Source: Nematostella vectensis
Taxonomy: Eukaryota > Cnidaria > Anthozoa > Actiniaria > Edwardsiidae
Reading direction: 5' to 3'
NCBI RefSeq assembly: GCF_932526225.1
Contig: NC_064034.1
Coordinates: forward strand, 15,760,887-15,824,886
Length of the DNA: 64,000 nt
Shown piece after piece: positions 35,701 through 47,900 of this stretch. The notes beneath the pieces are model-generated. The model saw only the letters and a list, made by a program, of their open reading frames with translations. It was not told where the DNA came from and ran no database searches. Positions within the stretch are counted from its first letter, which is position 1, and each line of letters opens with the position of its first letter. Made by a program: the position numbers and the translations under genes.

Positions 35701-38700
35701 TTGCAATAACTGAGTGAATACAATACTAATTTTTTTTTTGTACCAACAGGAGTGAACCTAGGCAGGGATTCTCACGAATTAAGGTTGACAGTATTCATGC
35801 TAAGATGAAGGTTGTGTACCAATCCATGGTGAAAAAGAGGCGTCTTCTTCGAACAGGTGGGTATTTTCAGTGTTTGTAGATTCGTATCATCCAGGGGAGG
35901 GGGATAAGCGGGCAGGGAGAGTGGATGTGCATTATTTTTTAATGTGCATATATTGTATGGAAGGAAGTTTAAAAGTTTTATATGTGTTGGTCGAGGGTTG
36001 TACGCATCCTCAGGAGGCATGGCGTCATTATTATTATTATTGATGCCTTCTTTTTTTCTTTTTTTTTTTTGGGGGGGGGGGGGTCGTCTTTATGAAAATA
36101 ACAGAAAATAAACATATAACAAATAATAAAATAGCATTATATAGCATGCCTTCCCTTACAAGCATATTCGGCTAAGCAAAATATACTCACATAAAAAACA
36201 CTTTCTAAAATGTAAGTGCTTGTTTTTGTATGATTTAACCTATAGTATTAAACCAGAAGACCGGATTGTCATTTTTCTATAATAGGTTAACCCTTGCCGT
36301 GGCAGTGTTATTGACTGAGGCGCGTTTTTACTTTGCAGGCCATGAATATGTGCTGGAAAGGCTTTCTGAGCCGGGCGTCGCTGTGGACCTGGAGGCAACC
36401 CTAGAAAGCATGGGAACTTTAGAGTTTGTCCTGACTCGTGGAAATAGTAAGTCACTCTAGAAAATATGTGGAGACAACTTACCCTAGACTTAAGAGTTTG
36501 TAGTTACACGTGGGAATTAAAATTTTACTATAACGACGTTTTTCCCGGCATTATTCGGTATCTAGAAATACGCTATACGGTATACGCTAGAAATTGAGCT
36601 ATCAAAGATGATTAATAGCGGTTTAAGTTGGAAAAAGTTTATATGTTTGTGCTATTCTGTTTAAGGAAAGCGTGACATCAGTGATAAAGAAGATGGGGAT
36701 GGAGTCAAGTTTGACTTTACTAGCTATCAATACGAGGTGAGTTTGCAATGCGACGCGCGCTAGCGTGACCACCTTGATAGTAGACCCAACTACGACTGAT
36801 GAGGATGGTAGAAGCGTAGTGTCTGATTGGCACGAACTTCACTAGCCAAGCTATATTTTGGTGCTTCTGTTTAGATTCGCGACTACCATTTTCAAGTCTC
36901 ATATTGGTTATTCACTATTACTATCATCACCTATACTATCATCATTAAACCATCGGAAAATCTAATTATTGGTTCAAGACACACTTAGCACCCTTGACAT
37001 TGAAAGAAATGTGCTGTAGTTATGCAAATCACTAGTGTTTTTTTTTTTTTTGCCAATTCGGCGGAGACTTCTACCGTAAGTATTCCTTTCTGTTAATCTC
37101 CATTATAGCGGCGGCCAACATCTTTGCGGCCGCTTAGCACGGTCCCAAGGGTGATAGCATGATAGAGGTATACCTCCCGAGGGGTTCTTCAGGTTAAAAT
37201 TAATAGGGATTCTCGTCGGGATTCCTGTTAGTTGTTCGTAAAATAAAGGGGTTGGGGAGATCTTTGTGTGACGTCATATAAACTATATAATCAACCACAG
37301 AAAACCCAAAACATTCCAGGAGACCCGAAAACAACGCCATGGCTAGAAGGTGGTTAATAAGCTATTGTTATTTGTTTTAGTCTCATAACGTTTTCTATTC
37401 AGTCCTACAGAGGGGTCTATATGATGCACAAGCTACGCACAGTTACGGAGATTCAGTTGGGTAAGGGTGTCATAAGAGATCATATGGCGACTGAGTGGGC
37501 ATTTTGTAAAGTTTTGTTGAAAATGTTTTGCTTCTAGGCGTATCGCATGAAAACATCGAGATTGACCCTTTGACCACACCCAGAACCGTCACGTCCAGGT
37601 TTTGGCCTGTCATCAGACAAAAACCGGTGAGTAGTGCAAACCATTCCATGACATTAGTAAAGGCTGGTGGGAGCAAATCAAACAAGCACTTACATTCTCT
37701 TGCGCTTTCTCCATTCATTAGTGTGTTTGTGATGTCTGCTAGAAAGGTCTCGTTGGATATCTCCCGTCATTCATTTTATTTGTACATGTGTGTTTGTGAC
37801 AGTTGTCATTGGATATCGCCCGTCCATTTATTTGTATGTTTGCTATCACCGTCTGGCAGATTTCGTTAAATATCCCCGTCCATTAAGTGTTTATAATGTC
37901 TGTTTGGCAGGTCTCGTTGGATATCCCCCATCCATTCAGTGTTTAAATTTCTGTTTGGCAGGTCTCGTTGGATATGGAGAATGTAATGGACTGTCAGATG
38001 ACAGAGGTTAAGAGCACGGGAAGGACTGGCTTCTCCATATGGTACTACAGTACAAACGCGCACGAGTTCAAGCACTATGACTTTGAGACAGACTTCGAAA
38101 TCGCAGGTACGCATCGCAGGTTAAGTGAATGGGATATTTAAACGAGGTTTGCACTTACACACGTGACAGGGCCTAGCCGCTGGACCTCTGAATTGTGATG
38201 ATGAAACTATCTATGTTGGACAGTGCTAAAAAAAAGGACTAGTTCCAGTACCGCGCGGTTAAACCAGCATTTTTGTTCTGAAGTGGCGTCGTTTTACCGG
38301 CGAACTGTCACATTTTGGCTAATGCTAAGAAAACTAGATCAAACTTAAGGCTAAAATTTTCTTTATGACTCCCTCATTATCAAACAAATCTGTCATTTTT
38401 TGTACAGTATAGTTTTAATGCTGTACAGTAAGTCAAAACAGCGACCGAAGTCAGCCTTTCGTACCTTTACTCGAACGATTCAACACTGAGATTGTGTTTG
38501 TTTTCGCCAGAACACGCGCATGCGCATACGTTATTCAGCACTGTCTCTCTGTTGCATGTTATCAGTGGATGATGATGATGACAATGATGATGATGTGGGG
38601 GTGGTGACGGGGGAGTAGGGGAGAAGTAGAAGAAGAGAAAAGTAGCGTTGAATAAGATGATGATGATGATAGATTTTCCCTTTTTTCCCACACAGAGTCT

Positions 38701-38811
38701 ATTGTGAAGAAGCTCCAAAACATACTCAAGTCAAGCGTTAGCTCGAAACGGCGAGAATTCATCGCTGCCCGGGAACGAAAAAGAACAGAAAGAAGAAAAT
38801 CTAACAGATAG
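29758..38811 (+). CDS. MAPKAP1: SIN1 (MAPKAP1), mTORC2 subunit
   Basis: Eighteen coding exons: 29758-29830, 31692-31791, 31909-32022, 32222-32277, 33242-33384, 33641-33700, 34170-34206, 34611-34687, 34909-34975, 35089-35147, 35472-35545, 35750-35856, 36339-36446, 36666-36736, 37403-37460, 37538-37626, 37962-38106 and 38696-38811. They join in phase to 517 aa (human about 522). The N-terminus MAFSDDGDFIISLIRHSCVT matches the SIN1 start. NNPFLKYSKFDGE leads into the CRIM domain (about 165-300), with the conserved acidic loop AEDDGEVDTDFP. A Ras-binding-like domain (about 300-365) and a C-terminal PH domain (about 400-500) follow. In mTORC2, CRIM recruits Akt/SGK and the PH domain binds membrane phosphoinositides. 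Exon 11 encodes an Ala/Lys-rich linker. Several introns carry repeats, and intron 16 is unusual. Confidence 0.95.
30210..30420 (+). repeat. Minisatellite block A in SIN1 intron 1
   Basis: Four diverged units of the type TATAGGGGCTGCCTGTGTGT followed by AGGTGTGGCTT. The same unit recurs in block B at 31350-31640. Confidence 0.85.
30823..31050. mobile_element. MITE in SIN1 intron 1
   Basis: Ends GTGTAGTTCCAGAAAGTATC (left) and, on the minus strand, GTGTAGTTCCAAAAAATATC (right), both followed by CATA and a C run. AAT stands on both sides (30820-30822 and 31051-31053) as a probable 3-bp target duplication. The interior is made of repeated C-tract plus GGAATTTCC-like motifs. Confidence 0.75.
31249..31345 (-). 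repeat. Dispersed repeat family B, SIN1 intron 1 copy
   Basis: On the minus strand it contains CTGACAAAAACAGACA, GGCAAAATCAATTTTAAC and TTGGGTGTGATCAAC. The same blocks appear in order at 45505-45610, and in degraded form at 48185-48310. Confidence 0.7.
31350..31640 (+). repeat. Minisatellite block B in SIN1 intron 1
   Basis: Several units of about 55-60 bp (AAGGTATAGGGGCTTCCTGT, then GTGTGGGGTGTGGCTTTG and a GGGGCCTTCT end), homologous to block A 1.1 kb away. The array ends about 50 bp before SIN1 exon 2. Confidence 0.9.
32345..32640 (+). repeat. C/A-rich 120-bp tandem duplication in SIN1 intron 4
   Basis: CCACATCAAAACTCTTACCT, CCACACCCTCACCTAGACTA and CATATTTCATTTTTTTCCCA occur twice in the same order, about 123 bp apart. 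A third partial copy starts near 32620. Confidence 0.85.
32750..32870 (-). repeat. Dispersed repeat, copy 2, in SIN1 intron 4
   Basis: The reverse complement aligns with 27286-27411 over GGGTCATTTCTTAT(C)AAGGAA, a CTATG..CTTTTTACATATGATA segment and CTGTGCACT. Confidence 0.65.
37735..37961 (+). repeat. Tandem array of splice-acceptor/exon-start copies in SIN1 intron 16
   Basis: Four diverged units precede the real acceptor of exon 17. Each carries a version of TCTGTTTGGCAG followed by GTCTCGTTGGATAT, near 37746, 37803, 37858 and 37911, spaced 51-57 bp. The genuine junction (AG at 37960-37961) is the fifth. After each GGATAT-like segment the copies continue with CCCCCRTCCATT.. instead of the exon. 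Confidence 0.85.
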
Positions 38812-41800
38812 CAGCCGAAACGCTGTAACCGTAGCCCTATCCTGCTTTCGTAAACTAAATGATTAGATCCCTGATTATCACCATGGTGATCGATACGTCT
38901 CCGCCATCTCTGTGTGCGTCGAGTGATAAGCCTTCACTTTGTCAGTGGCCTTTACAGTCAGGACCTTGACGCTTGTGTCACGCAATACTGAGCTAATACA
39001 GCCACGTCCTTGTCACGTGTTTCAGGTAATTTAACTCAACACTGTGACAACTTTATATGTGGCGAGCCTTCACAGTCAGTACTTTTACGCACGTGATGTA
39101 AATCAACACAGCGACGACTCCTTTATGTGTGCGTTACGTGGCTGCGGGCCTCGACAGTAAGGACGGCGGTATAGAACTAATTCACCAACTACCCTTTTCA
39201 CATTTGCGTCACTATTGGGCAAGCTTATAAGGACTGTTGCAGCGGCGTACGACTGTACGGAAAATGTACACAAAAAAGAAGCAGAGTCCTTTGCGAAACC
39301 TAAGAGATTCAATGCTATTGCTGGTTGTGGGCCGAACTAGTTCAGCCACAACCCTGTCACATGTGCGTAAGTCTACAAAGTGACGACTCCTTTATATGAA
39401 CGTTACGATGCGTTACGTGGTTGTGGGCCCTACAGTGGGAAAGACGCAAGAATCATACAATACTCAATTAGTTTAGTTTTTGTTGTGGCGCTCAACCTGC
39501 ATATTCAGGGCAGGTTCACTTCTTTATGCCACAAGCTTGCATCACTATCAAAGTTTTTTTGGCACCATCTATACATTATAAAGGCGTAATACTTTGGAAC
39601 CATGATCTGGAACTCAGCAAAGGCTTGGAATTGCCTTGAGTAGAAATCATGTCCTTTTTCCGTTTTTTTCAGCAAACAACTGTTGCATATTCTTCATAAT
39701 CGTTAATTGGTATAGGTATAGTTATAAAGGCCTACTCTTGTAGGATGATAAGTGACCGACCATATGATATCTGACGGGGAGATAACATATATATATTTTT
39801 CAAAATCACTTACCTTGCTCGAGTTTTTTTTTTCGAGATCGCTGTCCCTTAGCCAGGGATTACTTGTTTTTTCTTTGGCTTGCTCTAAAATTTATTTTAG
39901 GACTAATCTCCTTACCAACCCACAAGATATCAACTTGTAATACATCGATCCCTACAGAATGCTGTCATTTCCTCACTCTATCAATTCTAGGGCTTATAAT
40001 TTTCAAGAATTTATAACTTCATTATTGTCACCACTAACTTTATACAATATTGACATTAATAACATCGCCGACAGAAATTACTTGAATAGTTTGATACATG
40101 TGAATATCGAGCTGTATAAAATTGGAACAAGTATTAAGAACCGATTTCTTATACTAAAAAGCTTCTTATTAAAAAATATATATATATCAAATTAAGATAT
40201 AAAGTTTTTTTGTGTGTGTTCACCAGCCCATACGTCTTTGCGTCGCATTTTTGGTCGATCCGACTCGCGGGACGCGTGGTTTCGTAGGCTATGAAACCCT
40301 TTGCAAATGAGATGTTCATCTCTGATCCGCTACCCCACAACTAAAACAGCTGAATCCTATGTCTAAACAATACAGGGAAAGTTGTATGAGAGTTGTATTA
40401 TTCAAAACAAAAACAAAACATGATTGTCATGCAAGTCGGATCTACTCACAGCGTAGCCAGGGGGTGGTACCATCCTAACAACATCCCCCTTCCCCCTTTT
40501 TACTAAATATTTAGGGAAAATTAAGCTTCCTTCCTCCCCTTGGATGTATAGCCTTACCCTTACACCCGCACGTAAACTCTCTTAAAAATCAACAAAACCA
40601 GTGGCAACAATAATACCAAGTGTTTTATGAAATAAAAGCGATTTGTTTTAGATACCAAATGGGAATGACCGACACAACAAAGGTGTTTGATATGTGCATA
40701 TGCACAGCCTAAAGAACCTTGCATGGATAAAAATGATAACCTTGGTCATACAGAGCTATTAGAAAGAAATCTGTATGTGACAAAATGACGTCCCTTGAGC
40801 CCCCAACACAGGAAGCCCAAATCTAAAAATGGATGATAAATCTCTTTCAATTGAGATGCTTGAGAAATCACCAGGATGTATTATTTTCTTATCGTTGATC
40901 TTAATGAAGGCTCAGGCTCGATTCAGGCTGTTTTTGTTCCGTTTACTCGATCTCTTCTCGTTGGCGATGATCACACATTTATTCCGCATTTGCTAATCGG
41001 CCGAAATTCTGCACTTCCGGTTCCGCTGCTATTTACCAGAAAAAAGAAGGGAATTCCCGTGCCCGAAAAATTTACGGTTTGGTAACCTTATTCTTTCTCT
41101 CCAATCATTTATATTTCGTAGTGGTTTGCGTTCACAACGATACCAACAGTCGACATATCATCAACGAAAGTTTGAATTGAAACGGGCGGCGGAAATGGTA
41201 ATAAGTTTAGGAAATGTTGTTATCTTAATAGCCTCGAAAATAAATGAAACGTGGATGACTTGAATTTTGATTCCAGCCGAAAGTTCCCGCACAAAATACA
41301 CTTATTGTGGCAAAATCAATTACTTACTATGTGGTTGGGTTGCGGCTAAGATAAAGTCAAAATTGTACAATATTAATATCTTGTTACTTTGGCAACACAA
41401 ATATTTACTTATAACACATGTCGAAGGTACCAGTCTTGTTTGGTACGTGAATTTAAAAGTATAGTAAAAATATATTAAAATTTAGATTTACAATGCCTTT
41501 TTTCACTGCTTTTAGATGCAAAAAATAAGAATAGATGGATTGATCTCTACGTTTGATTTTTAGAACAAAAAGTAGGGAGAAATCGCTCCTATTATAATCC
41601 CGTAGTCCAAAGAAAAATATTCATTACAATAGATTTCTCCTTCGATATTCGTTTTTGTTGTCTCCTGATTATGTTTTTGTCACTCCTAGAAAATCGCTTT
41701 ATTCATTTGCGTTATTACTTAAAGTTGAGTCCGATATTGATTATTTAGAAAAAATGTAAGGAATGTAGCAGGTCTAGCATTGGGTGGTTTCCCAAATATT

Positions 41801-42400
41801 TGACGAACGAAGACAACGTAAGGAATGTGATATATTGTTTTTCTTATGCCAGATATTCGTATTGCAGGTCTTCAGTGTCAAATCCTCCCATGGGAAATAA
41901 ATACAGCTAACAAGCTTTTATAAAACATGAGATTGCCTAACACTTATATTAACTTCCGGTTCAACAACAACTTGATAATACCATATAAGGAAACAAGGGA
42001 AAAACCCTTAGTAAAACACCCACCCACGCTTTGAGGAGCTTTATACGCCTGTAGCAATTGTCTTACACTTGGTGGAACAAGAACCAAACACGTATATATG
42101 CGTTCTACGTGTTTTAATATAAGAGAAGAAAGTTCCCTGTGTAACTTTGAAAAACAAAGCTTTTTTACAACTTACTTCGTTGAATCTATTGGTCATTCTA
42201 CCAAGGCTTACAATATCATTTAAGCCTATTTATTATACATCTCAATTCTTTTTTCTTGAATAAATAAATCTAAGTTCTTTTCTTTAAGATAAATACCAAA
42301 TATTCTTTCTTAGAAATATACCTATCAATATATTCATCTTAATACAAGGTTTTATAGTGTCAATAAAATTATTTCACAATGCAATGTTAGATCGAGTAGA
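38812..42400. other. SIN1-JUN intergenic region, no gene recognised
   Basis: About 3.6 kb between two convergent genes. Bases 38900-39450 contain diverged repeated segments (CTTTACAGTCAG, CAACACAGCGACGACTCCTT, TTATGTG-GTTACGTGG). The rest is AT-rich. Short frames (for example 39959-40195 and 40876-41085) have no recognisable features. Confidence 0.6.
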
Positions 42401-42627
42401 CTAGTATTTATAATCACAGAGTTCATAACTGTTTCTCATTTTCTTGAGGGTTTTTAAATACTGCACTGTGGCAAGCTATTGAAATAGCATTGATATCACC
42501 TGTTGCTATATTCTTGTGTCTGGTCGAGCGAAATGTTCGCTTGGCGTAACAAATACGTCGGTATAGTATATTTTTCCATCCTATTTTGCTTAAATAAATA
42601 TCAATTTCCAATAAAGTTCTTCAAGGT

Positions 42628-43659
42628 TTATGCTGAAGCAGTCACACTTGGAAGTCCCTTCGGATAAACTTGGCAGCCACCGCTGACATGATTCATGACT
42701 TGCTCTTTCAGTTCACATACCAATCTCCGTAATTCTTGTGCCTCTGAGACGAGTTTGGTGTTTTTATCCTTCAGCACTTTTACTTTATCTTCGAGTTCTG
42801 CTTCTTTCTCCAGCTTCCTCTTACGGCATTTGGAGGCAGCAAGCCGGTTTCTTAGTTTCTTTCGCTCGTTTTTCACCGCTTCCTGTAGGTCTAAATCAAT
42901 AGGAGGAAGAGGTGGTGTGTGAGGGACGACTTGCGATTGCTCCTCCATCTTTATTTCTCCAAATCTCCCGCGATTGCTAAAACCATAGCTTCCAACGTTA
43001 GTGTTGAGCTGTTGCTGTATACTCATAATTATTCCAGGGGTTTGAAACTCCGGGAATATCTGCGAGGCGACATTGTTATTAGCGATCGAATCTAGCGGAA
43101 GTGCCTCTGTTGAAATTGTTGTGAGCATGTTCGTGGTATAAGTCGGTGCTGTAATACCCTGAGTACACGCTGGGGCTGGCAAAGGATTGATCATTCTTGT
43201 TGCTGCACTCATATTCACAAAATTTGCTTGAGTACTCATCGGTTTTGTTGACTGAATTTCCGTAGTAGCACATGTTTGGTTTAGTGGAAACGCGCTCACT
43301 ACAGAGCTCGGAGAGCCCTGTTGCTCGTGTAACTTCTGTAATGCTTCTAAGAAACCTCGTGCGTATAATTCTTGTTGCTCTGTCACCGTCAAGTTAGAAT
43401 TTTTTAGCCCTTGTGGAGTCGGTGTTGTAAGAACACCACAGTTTGCAATTATCAGCTTTTCCAGTTCTGGCGAAGCTAACTTTAGCAAGTTTAAATCTGG
43501 CGAAGTTAGGATGGAGTTGTCGAATGAATTCAACGTATTTTGTCTCCTGTTTGAGCCACTGTTGCTAAAATCCAACTTCAAAGCAGTTTTGTCGTACATC
43601 GTGTTTTCAGATGAAGAATCTATTGGCATAATTTCGTCCTCGTAAAATGGGACGTCCAT
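42628..43659 (-). CDS. JUN: Jun transcription factor (AP-1)
   Basis: Intronless, 343 aa. The N-terminus has the delta-like JNK-docking and phosphorylation region: [20 protein letters not shown] with Ser53-Pro and Ser63-Pro, then TTPTP with Thr79 and Thr81, matching S63/S73/T91/T93 of vertebrate c-Jun. The C-terminus is a bZIP: basic region [20 protein letters not shown] (266-285) with the N-x7-R DNA contacts and redox-type Cys, and a zipper with leucines at 289, 296, 303, 310 and 317. It ends [10 protein letters not shown], as in Jun proteins. It dimerises with Fos/ATF factors and binds TGA(C/G)TCA or TGACGTCA sites downstream of stress kinases. Lack of introns is the norm for animal jun genes. 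It is divergent from MSH5 and convergent with SIN1. Confidence 0.97.
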   Translation of the reverse strand: MDVPFYEDEIMPIDSSSENTMYDKTALKLDFSNSGSNRRQNTLNSFDNSILTSPDLNLLKLASPELEKLIIANCGVLTTPTPQGLKNSNLTVTEQQELYARGFLEALQKLHEQQGSPSSVVSAFPLNQTCATTEIQSTKPMSTQANFVNMSAATRMINPLPAPACTQGITAPTYTTNMLTTISTEALPLDSIANNNVASQIFPEFQTPGIIMSIQQQLNTNVGSYGFSNRGRFGEIKMEEQSQVVPHTPPLPPIDLDLQEAVKNERKKLRNRLAASKCRKRKLEKEAELEDKVKVLKDKNTKLVSEAQELRRLVCELKEQVMNHVSGGCQVYPKGLPSVTASA

Positions 43660-43756
43660 TCACAGTTTTCTCTTCCGTTTGGGTTTTGCTTAGTTGTTAC
43701 AACGTAAGCGTAAATCAGCTGTAGTTATGCCGAAACGATGATGTAGCGTATTCCTA

Positions 43757-43945
43757 CCATACTTTTATTTGCTGCGAGCTACTGTGATATTCAAAGGCTA
43801 TTTCGGTATATGACTTCATCTTAGCTCTGATTGGCTAACGTGATCTTATTATTCTGCATAATCGCTTTTCATTGGTCAATAAACAATTAACGAGTCCCTC
43901 GGGAATACTCATGTGACTTCTCGAATTTACTAGTGACGTAATGTT
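43757..43945 (-). promoter_or_regulatory. JUN proximal promoter with CCAAT boxes and CRE/AP-1-like sites
   Basis: Upstream of the JUN start: an AATAAAAG TATA-like element on the minus strand (about 43760-43768), TGACTTCA (43811-43818, reverse TGAAGTCA, one base off a CRE), CCAAT boxes on the minus strand at 43830-43834 and 43871-43875, and TGACGTAA (43934-43941), a CRE/ATF half-palindrome. Vertebrate c-jun promoters carry a comparable set of CCAAT and AP-1-like sites that allow autoregulation. The match here is by motif, not alignment. Confidence 0.5.
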
Positions 43946-44974
43946 AAAAACACGGATAAACAAAGCGAGTCTCTAGGCCACGACGAATCCATTGTTTCCT
44001 CTGGGCGCGGCGGTACTTGTCACGTTTCGCTGTCGTTATTCTATCGGGTGTCAAATTAGATCCAATACCGGAAACTATAAGCTTTCTACGATAAAATGTC
44101 CAAATTCAAACTGCAGAGGGATAAGAACTGGCGTTTTTCTCTTCCAAACTCACGTATCGTCTTTCAGGGTCTTTCATTCCGTCGACTTCTTAGCAACCAT
44201 CAGTTCTGCATAATGTCTCGAATAGCCTACAGTAGATCTTACATTCGGTTTCTCATATTTATTATCGTTTGAACACTGTTTTCATCATCACACATCACGC
44301 ACAGACAAATACAAGTGTGAGCTCTACGTGGTATGAATTCTAAACGTGAAATTTACGATACGGGCCGCATTAAACGACCTTGGCTTTTCAGTATTATCAG
44401 TAACCCGTGTGTTATCAAGACTCATTGGTTTACTCTTTCAATTTAAATTTCGAACTAAGCCTTGCAGGCATGTAGACAAAAGGTTCAGCGGGAACCGGAA
44501 ATAATACTTAGGAGAAACGGAAATGTGACGTTAATGTATGTGTGTGAATCTACGTCATCATGGCTTGGACTTTGAATGTGTGTGGAACTCGTGTTAACAG
44601 CCTTTGTGCAACGACTGGTGGTATATAGAAATATAACACGTGCAAGCAGATAATGGTATTATTATTATGGTGTCAGCACGTTGTTAATAAAAAAATAGTT
44701 GTACGGTATCATCTGAACATGAAATATTTGTTTTCAAGCCGAGATGGGAAAGGCGCGAAAAATCAACTTCCGGTTGACGCGCGTGTTATACTTGTATTTT
44801 GGCGGGAAACAAGCCGGCATCATCTTGTTTCGAAAAGGAAGAGGACAAAGAGGGATTTTTTTATCTTCTCGGGCATATTTACACCCTCCTGCGTTGTATT
44901 TTTAGATCCGAACATTTTTGCATGCAGTTATTTAAGGGGAGTTGTTCTTTTCTTCTTTATTCTTCTTCTTGAGA

Positions 44975-47900
44975 ATGTCAATCAGTGTTCCTGGATCTGC
45001 GGGATCCCGACGAAGCGGTTATTTTCAAAATTCAAAGCAACCTAGTTCCAACATCACTCCGTCGAATACCGCAAGGAACAGAGCTTTCAATTCAGGGAAC
45101 CAAGAAGGCTCAACTTGGTCTTCATTTGTGACTGGGAAAGCTTCCACTTCAAAAAGACCTCTTTCATGTTCGACTAGTGCACCAGGGTCATCCAGAAAGA
45201 GGACGCTTGCTTATTCCTCTTCTTCTGTGCCGTCTAAAGCGAGTTCTCCATCCTCCTGTACAGACAAAGAGGAGACAGATGAAAGCATTTGTGAAGAAGA
45301 TATCACTTCTCATAGGGAAAACATTGCGTTTGACGAGAGCGATGAAGAAACAAATATTAAGGTGATATGTTTTAAGGTCAAAATGAAGTCCTTCATCTGG
45401 GGCAAAGGAAGGGCCCTTGTACCATCTTACCACGATAAAACTTTTGCTTTCAGCCAAATCATAAATAAAGCCAAAGTCCCCACACATACACATAGAGCTG
45501 TCAACCCAGGGGGGGGGGAACTCTGATAAAAACAGACAGGAGTGGTCGTCGGCAAAATCAATTTTAACTCTATGGAATAGCACTTTGGGTGTGGTCAACA
45601 TAGCAAATTGGGTGTGATAGAAGGAAATTAAATCCCAAGAGATACCAGAATCAGAAAAACTGTAAACACCTACTAAGGAATAGCAGTTGGTAGAAATTTT
45701 AAAATAAGTGAAATAGTAAGAGAAATAATACTAATAGTGCTAAATTGCGTCTCAGACAATAATGTGCACCGTATGGAGTGGAAGCAAGCTTGGGGTAGCA
45801 TACTATGATACTTTTTCTTCCAAATTGCACTTAATGATGGATATTGTAGAGACAAGTGACTTCCAGTTTCTCAAGCGAGGTAATTAAGGAAAACGCATAC
45901 CACAAAATGTCTAGAGAAAGCTAAAAAAACTCTCTAGATTTCATAGGGACCATCCAAATTTGAAATTATAATAATCTAAATTCCTGATGCAACCACTATC
46001 AGAACAGAAAATTTCCTGGGGTATTATTACAGTCTTTTGCATTGAAATAAAACTCTAAGCATTACATATTTCCTCCATTTTTTAGAATCAATATATGATA
46101 CTTATTGAGACATACATGCAGTGAAGACATGATGTTGTCTCCTTTATTTTAGTGCAAGAACAGATAAACCCAGATATCATTGTCACTAGCTCTAAACAAG
46201 AAGAGAGATTTATAGCTGTTTTACAAGGCAAAGGTACAATTTCCCCATTTTTAAAATTTTCTACTAGTCTCAGGTTTCTCTCCTTAGGAAAATTTGCACA
46301 ATGTATCATTATTACAGTTATTTTTCAGATAGTTAATTAATACAGTACAAGCTTTTTAATTCCCTATCTGATCTTAAGAACAATCAATCTTTGTTTGATA
46401 TAGAATTTAAAGTTGGGGTGGTGATGAATAAAGGTCAAGATTTTTCGATTTGTGAAATTTCAATACCTAAGAAATTAAAAATCTGAGATCAAGATTTCCA
46501 TCTTTAAAATCTTATTTAAGAAGTTGCCAAGCTTGACTTTATAAGTATTTTCCTTGGGACTTATTGAAAAAAGTAAAGAAAATTAAAAAAAAAAGTATAT
46601 GTTGATTGTTCCCATTTCTCAGTTTGTTATATAATTTTACAGAAGGGGAGAACAATGATGAACAACTGTGTCAACAAACAGATGTGGAAGTACTTCCTGC
46701 CATTGACTTTAGTAAGTTGTACTATGCCCCCCCCCCCCCCCCCCCCCCAAACATCATTGGGGACACAGGCCGTCGCGGAGATTAGGCACACAGGGAGCGC
46801 ATGAAAAAGAAAGTGGAGTGAAAGACACCCATGGTAACTGCTCTGTAAAAGCTATTTCTAAATACTGAAGCAAACTCGCTCTCTGATTGGTCTCATTGTA
46901 ATGAAATTAAAATCCACCTAAACTACTTTTTCGATCGGAATTATTTTGTGCATCAAAGGTAAAAATAAACAGTTCAAGTAAAATCCCTCAAACTTGACTC
47001 AATCCTTGAATTATCTAGCCTTTCAATAGAATTTTCCCAATATTGTTTGTTATATTTAGCATATAGTTTTGCTTTTCCCTCTTCATATGTAAATTACAAG
47101 ACTGTATTTACTGTTTCTGTCAATAAGTGATGGTGCTAATTGGAAAAAAAGGTTTCAGTGCAGTTGCTGCCTAGGGCATATTTCTCTCCTCTTTCTTTCT
47201 CTCTTGCTCCCTGTGTGCCTGATCCGAATTTGAATATCTGTCAACCCCAGAAAATTGCAAGGCTTGAGAATTTTTTGGGGAGGGGTGGGGTATATCATTT
47301 TTTTGGGGGAGGGGTGGGTATACCTTTCCTGCACAAATACACTTAAATAGATCTCACAAGGCTGTTAAATAAATTGCCCTACAAAAGGGAATTATTGTTT
47401 TAATATTTTTTATAATTATTTGAATAGAAAATATGCAAAATGTTGATTTCCTATAGAATAATTTTTCTAATTCCATAAAAATAATTAAAAAGCGGAGATT
47501 TGGTGTTTAATGCTGGGGATGGGGGGAGAAGTGGTAAAAAATCTTGAGACTCCCGCCTAATGCGGGCGAGTTGACAGGTATATGGGATTGATGAAATTTT
47601 GCACTGTAGGTCCATTATTGTTCCCCTCCCCCTCATTCCTTACAAGCAGGTTCTGACTGTACCCACTGTGATATTGAGTGTACATCTACAGCTGTGGATG
47701 CTTGCAAGAGGAGGATCATAGCATTAAATGGTCTTCCTGGAATGCCACAGCACTTTACAGACATGGAGCGGACAATATACATGACCTCACTAGTGCCATT
47801 TGATAATGTCAATATGGTATGTTATGGTAAACGGTAAACCTGCAGGCAATATTTCCCTGATACTCAATAATACCACTGTAAATAAAATTGACACTGTAAA

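Noticed and set aside
36796-36812. Second hammerhead candidate because of CTGATGAGG in SIN1 intron 14
   Set aside because: No GAAA block or pairing stem II follows at the required spacing.
44653-45045. 130-codon plus-strand frame overlapping the MSH5 start
   Set aside because: Overlaps the MSH5 5' region in another frame and has no recognisable domain.
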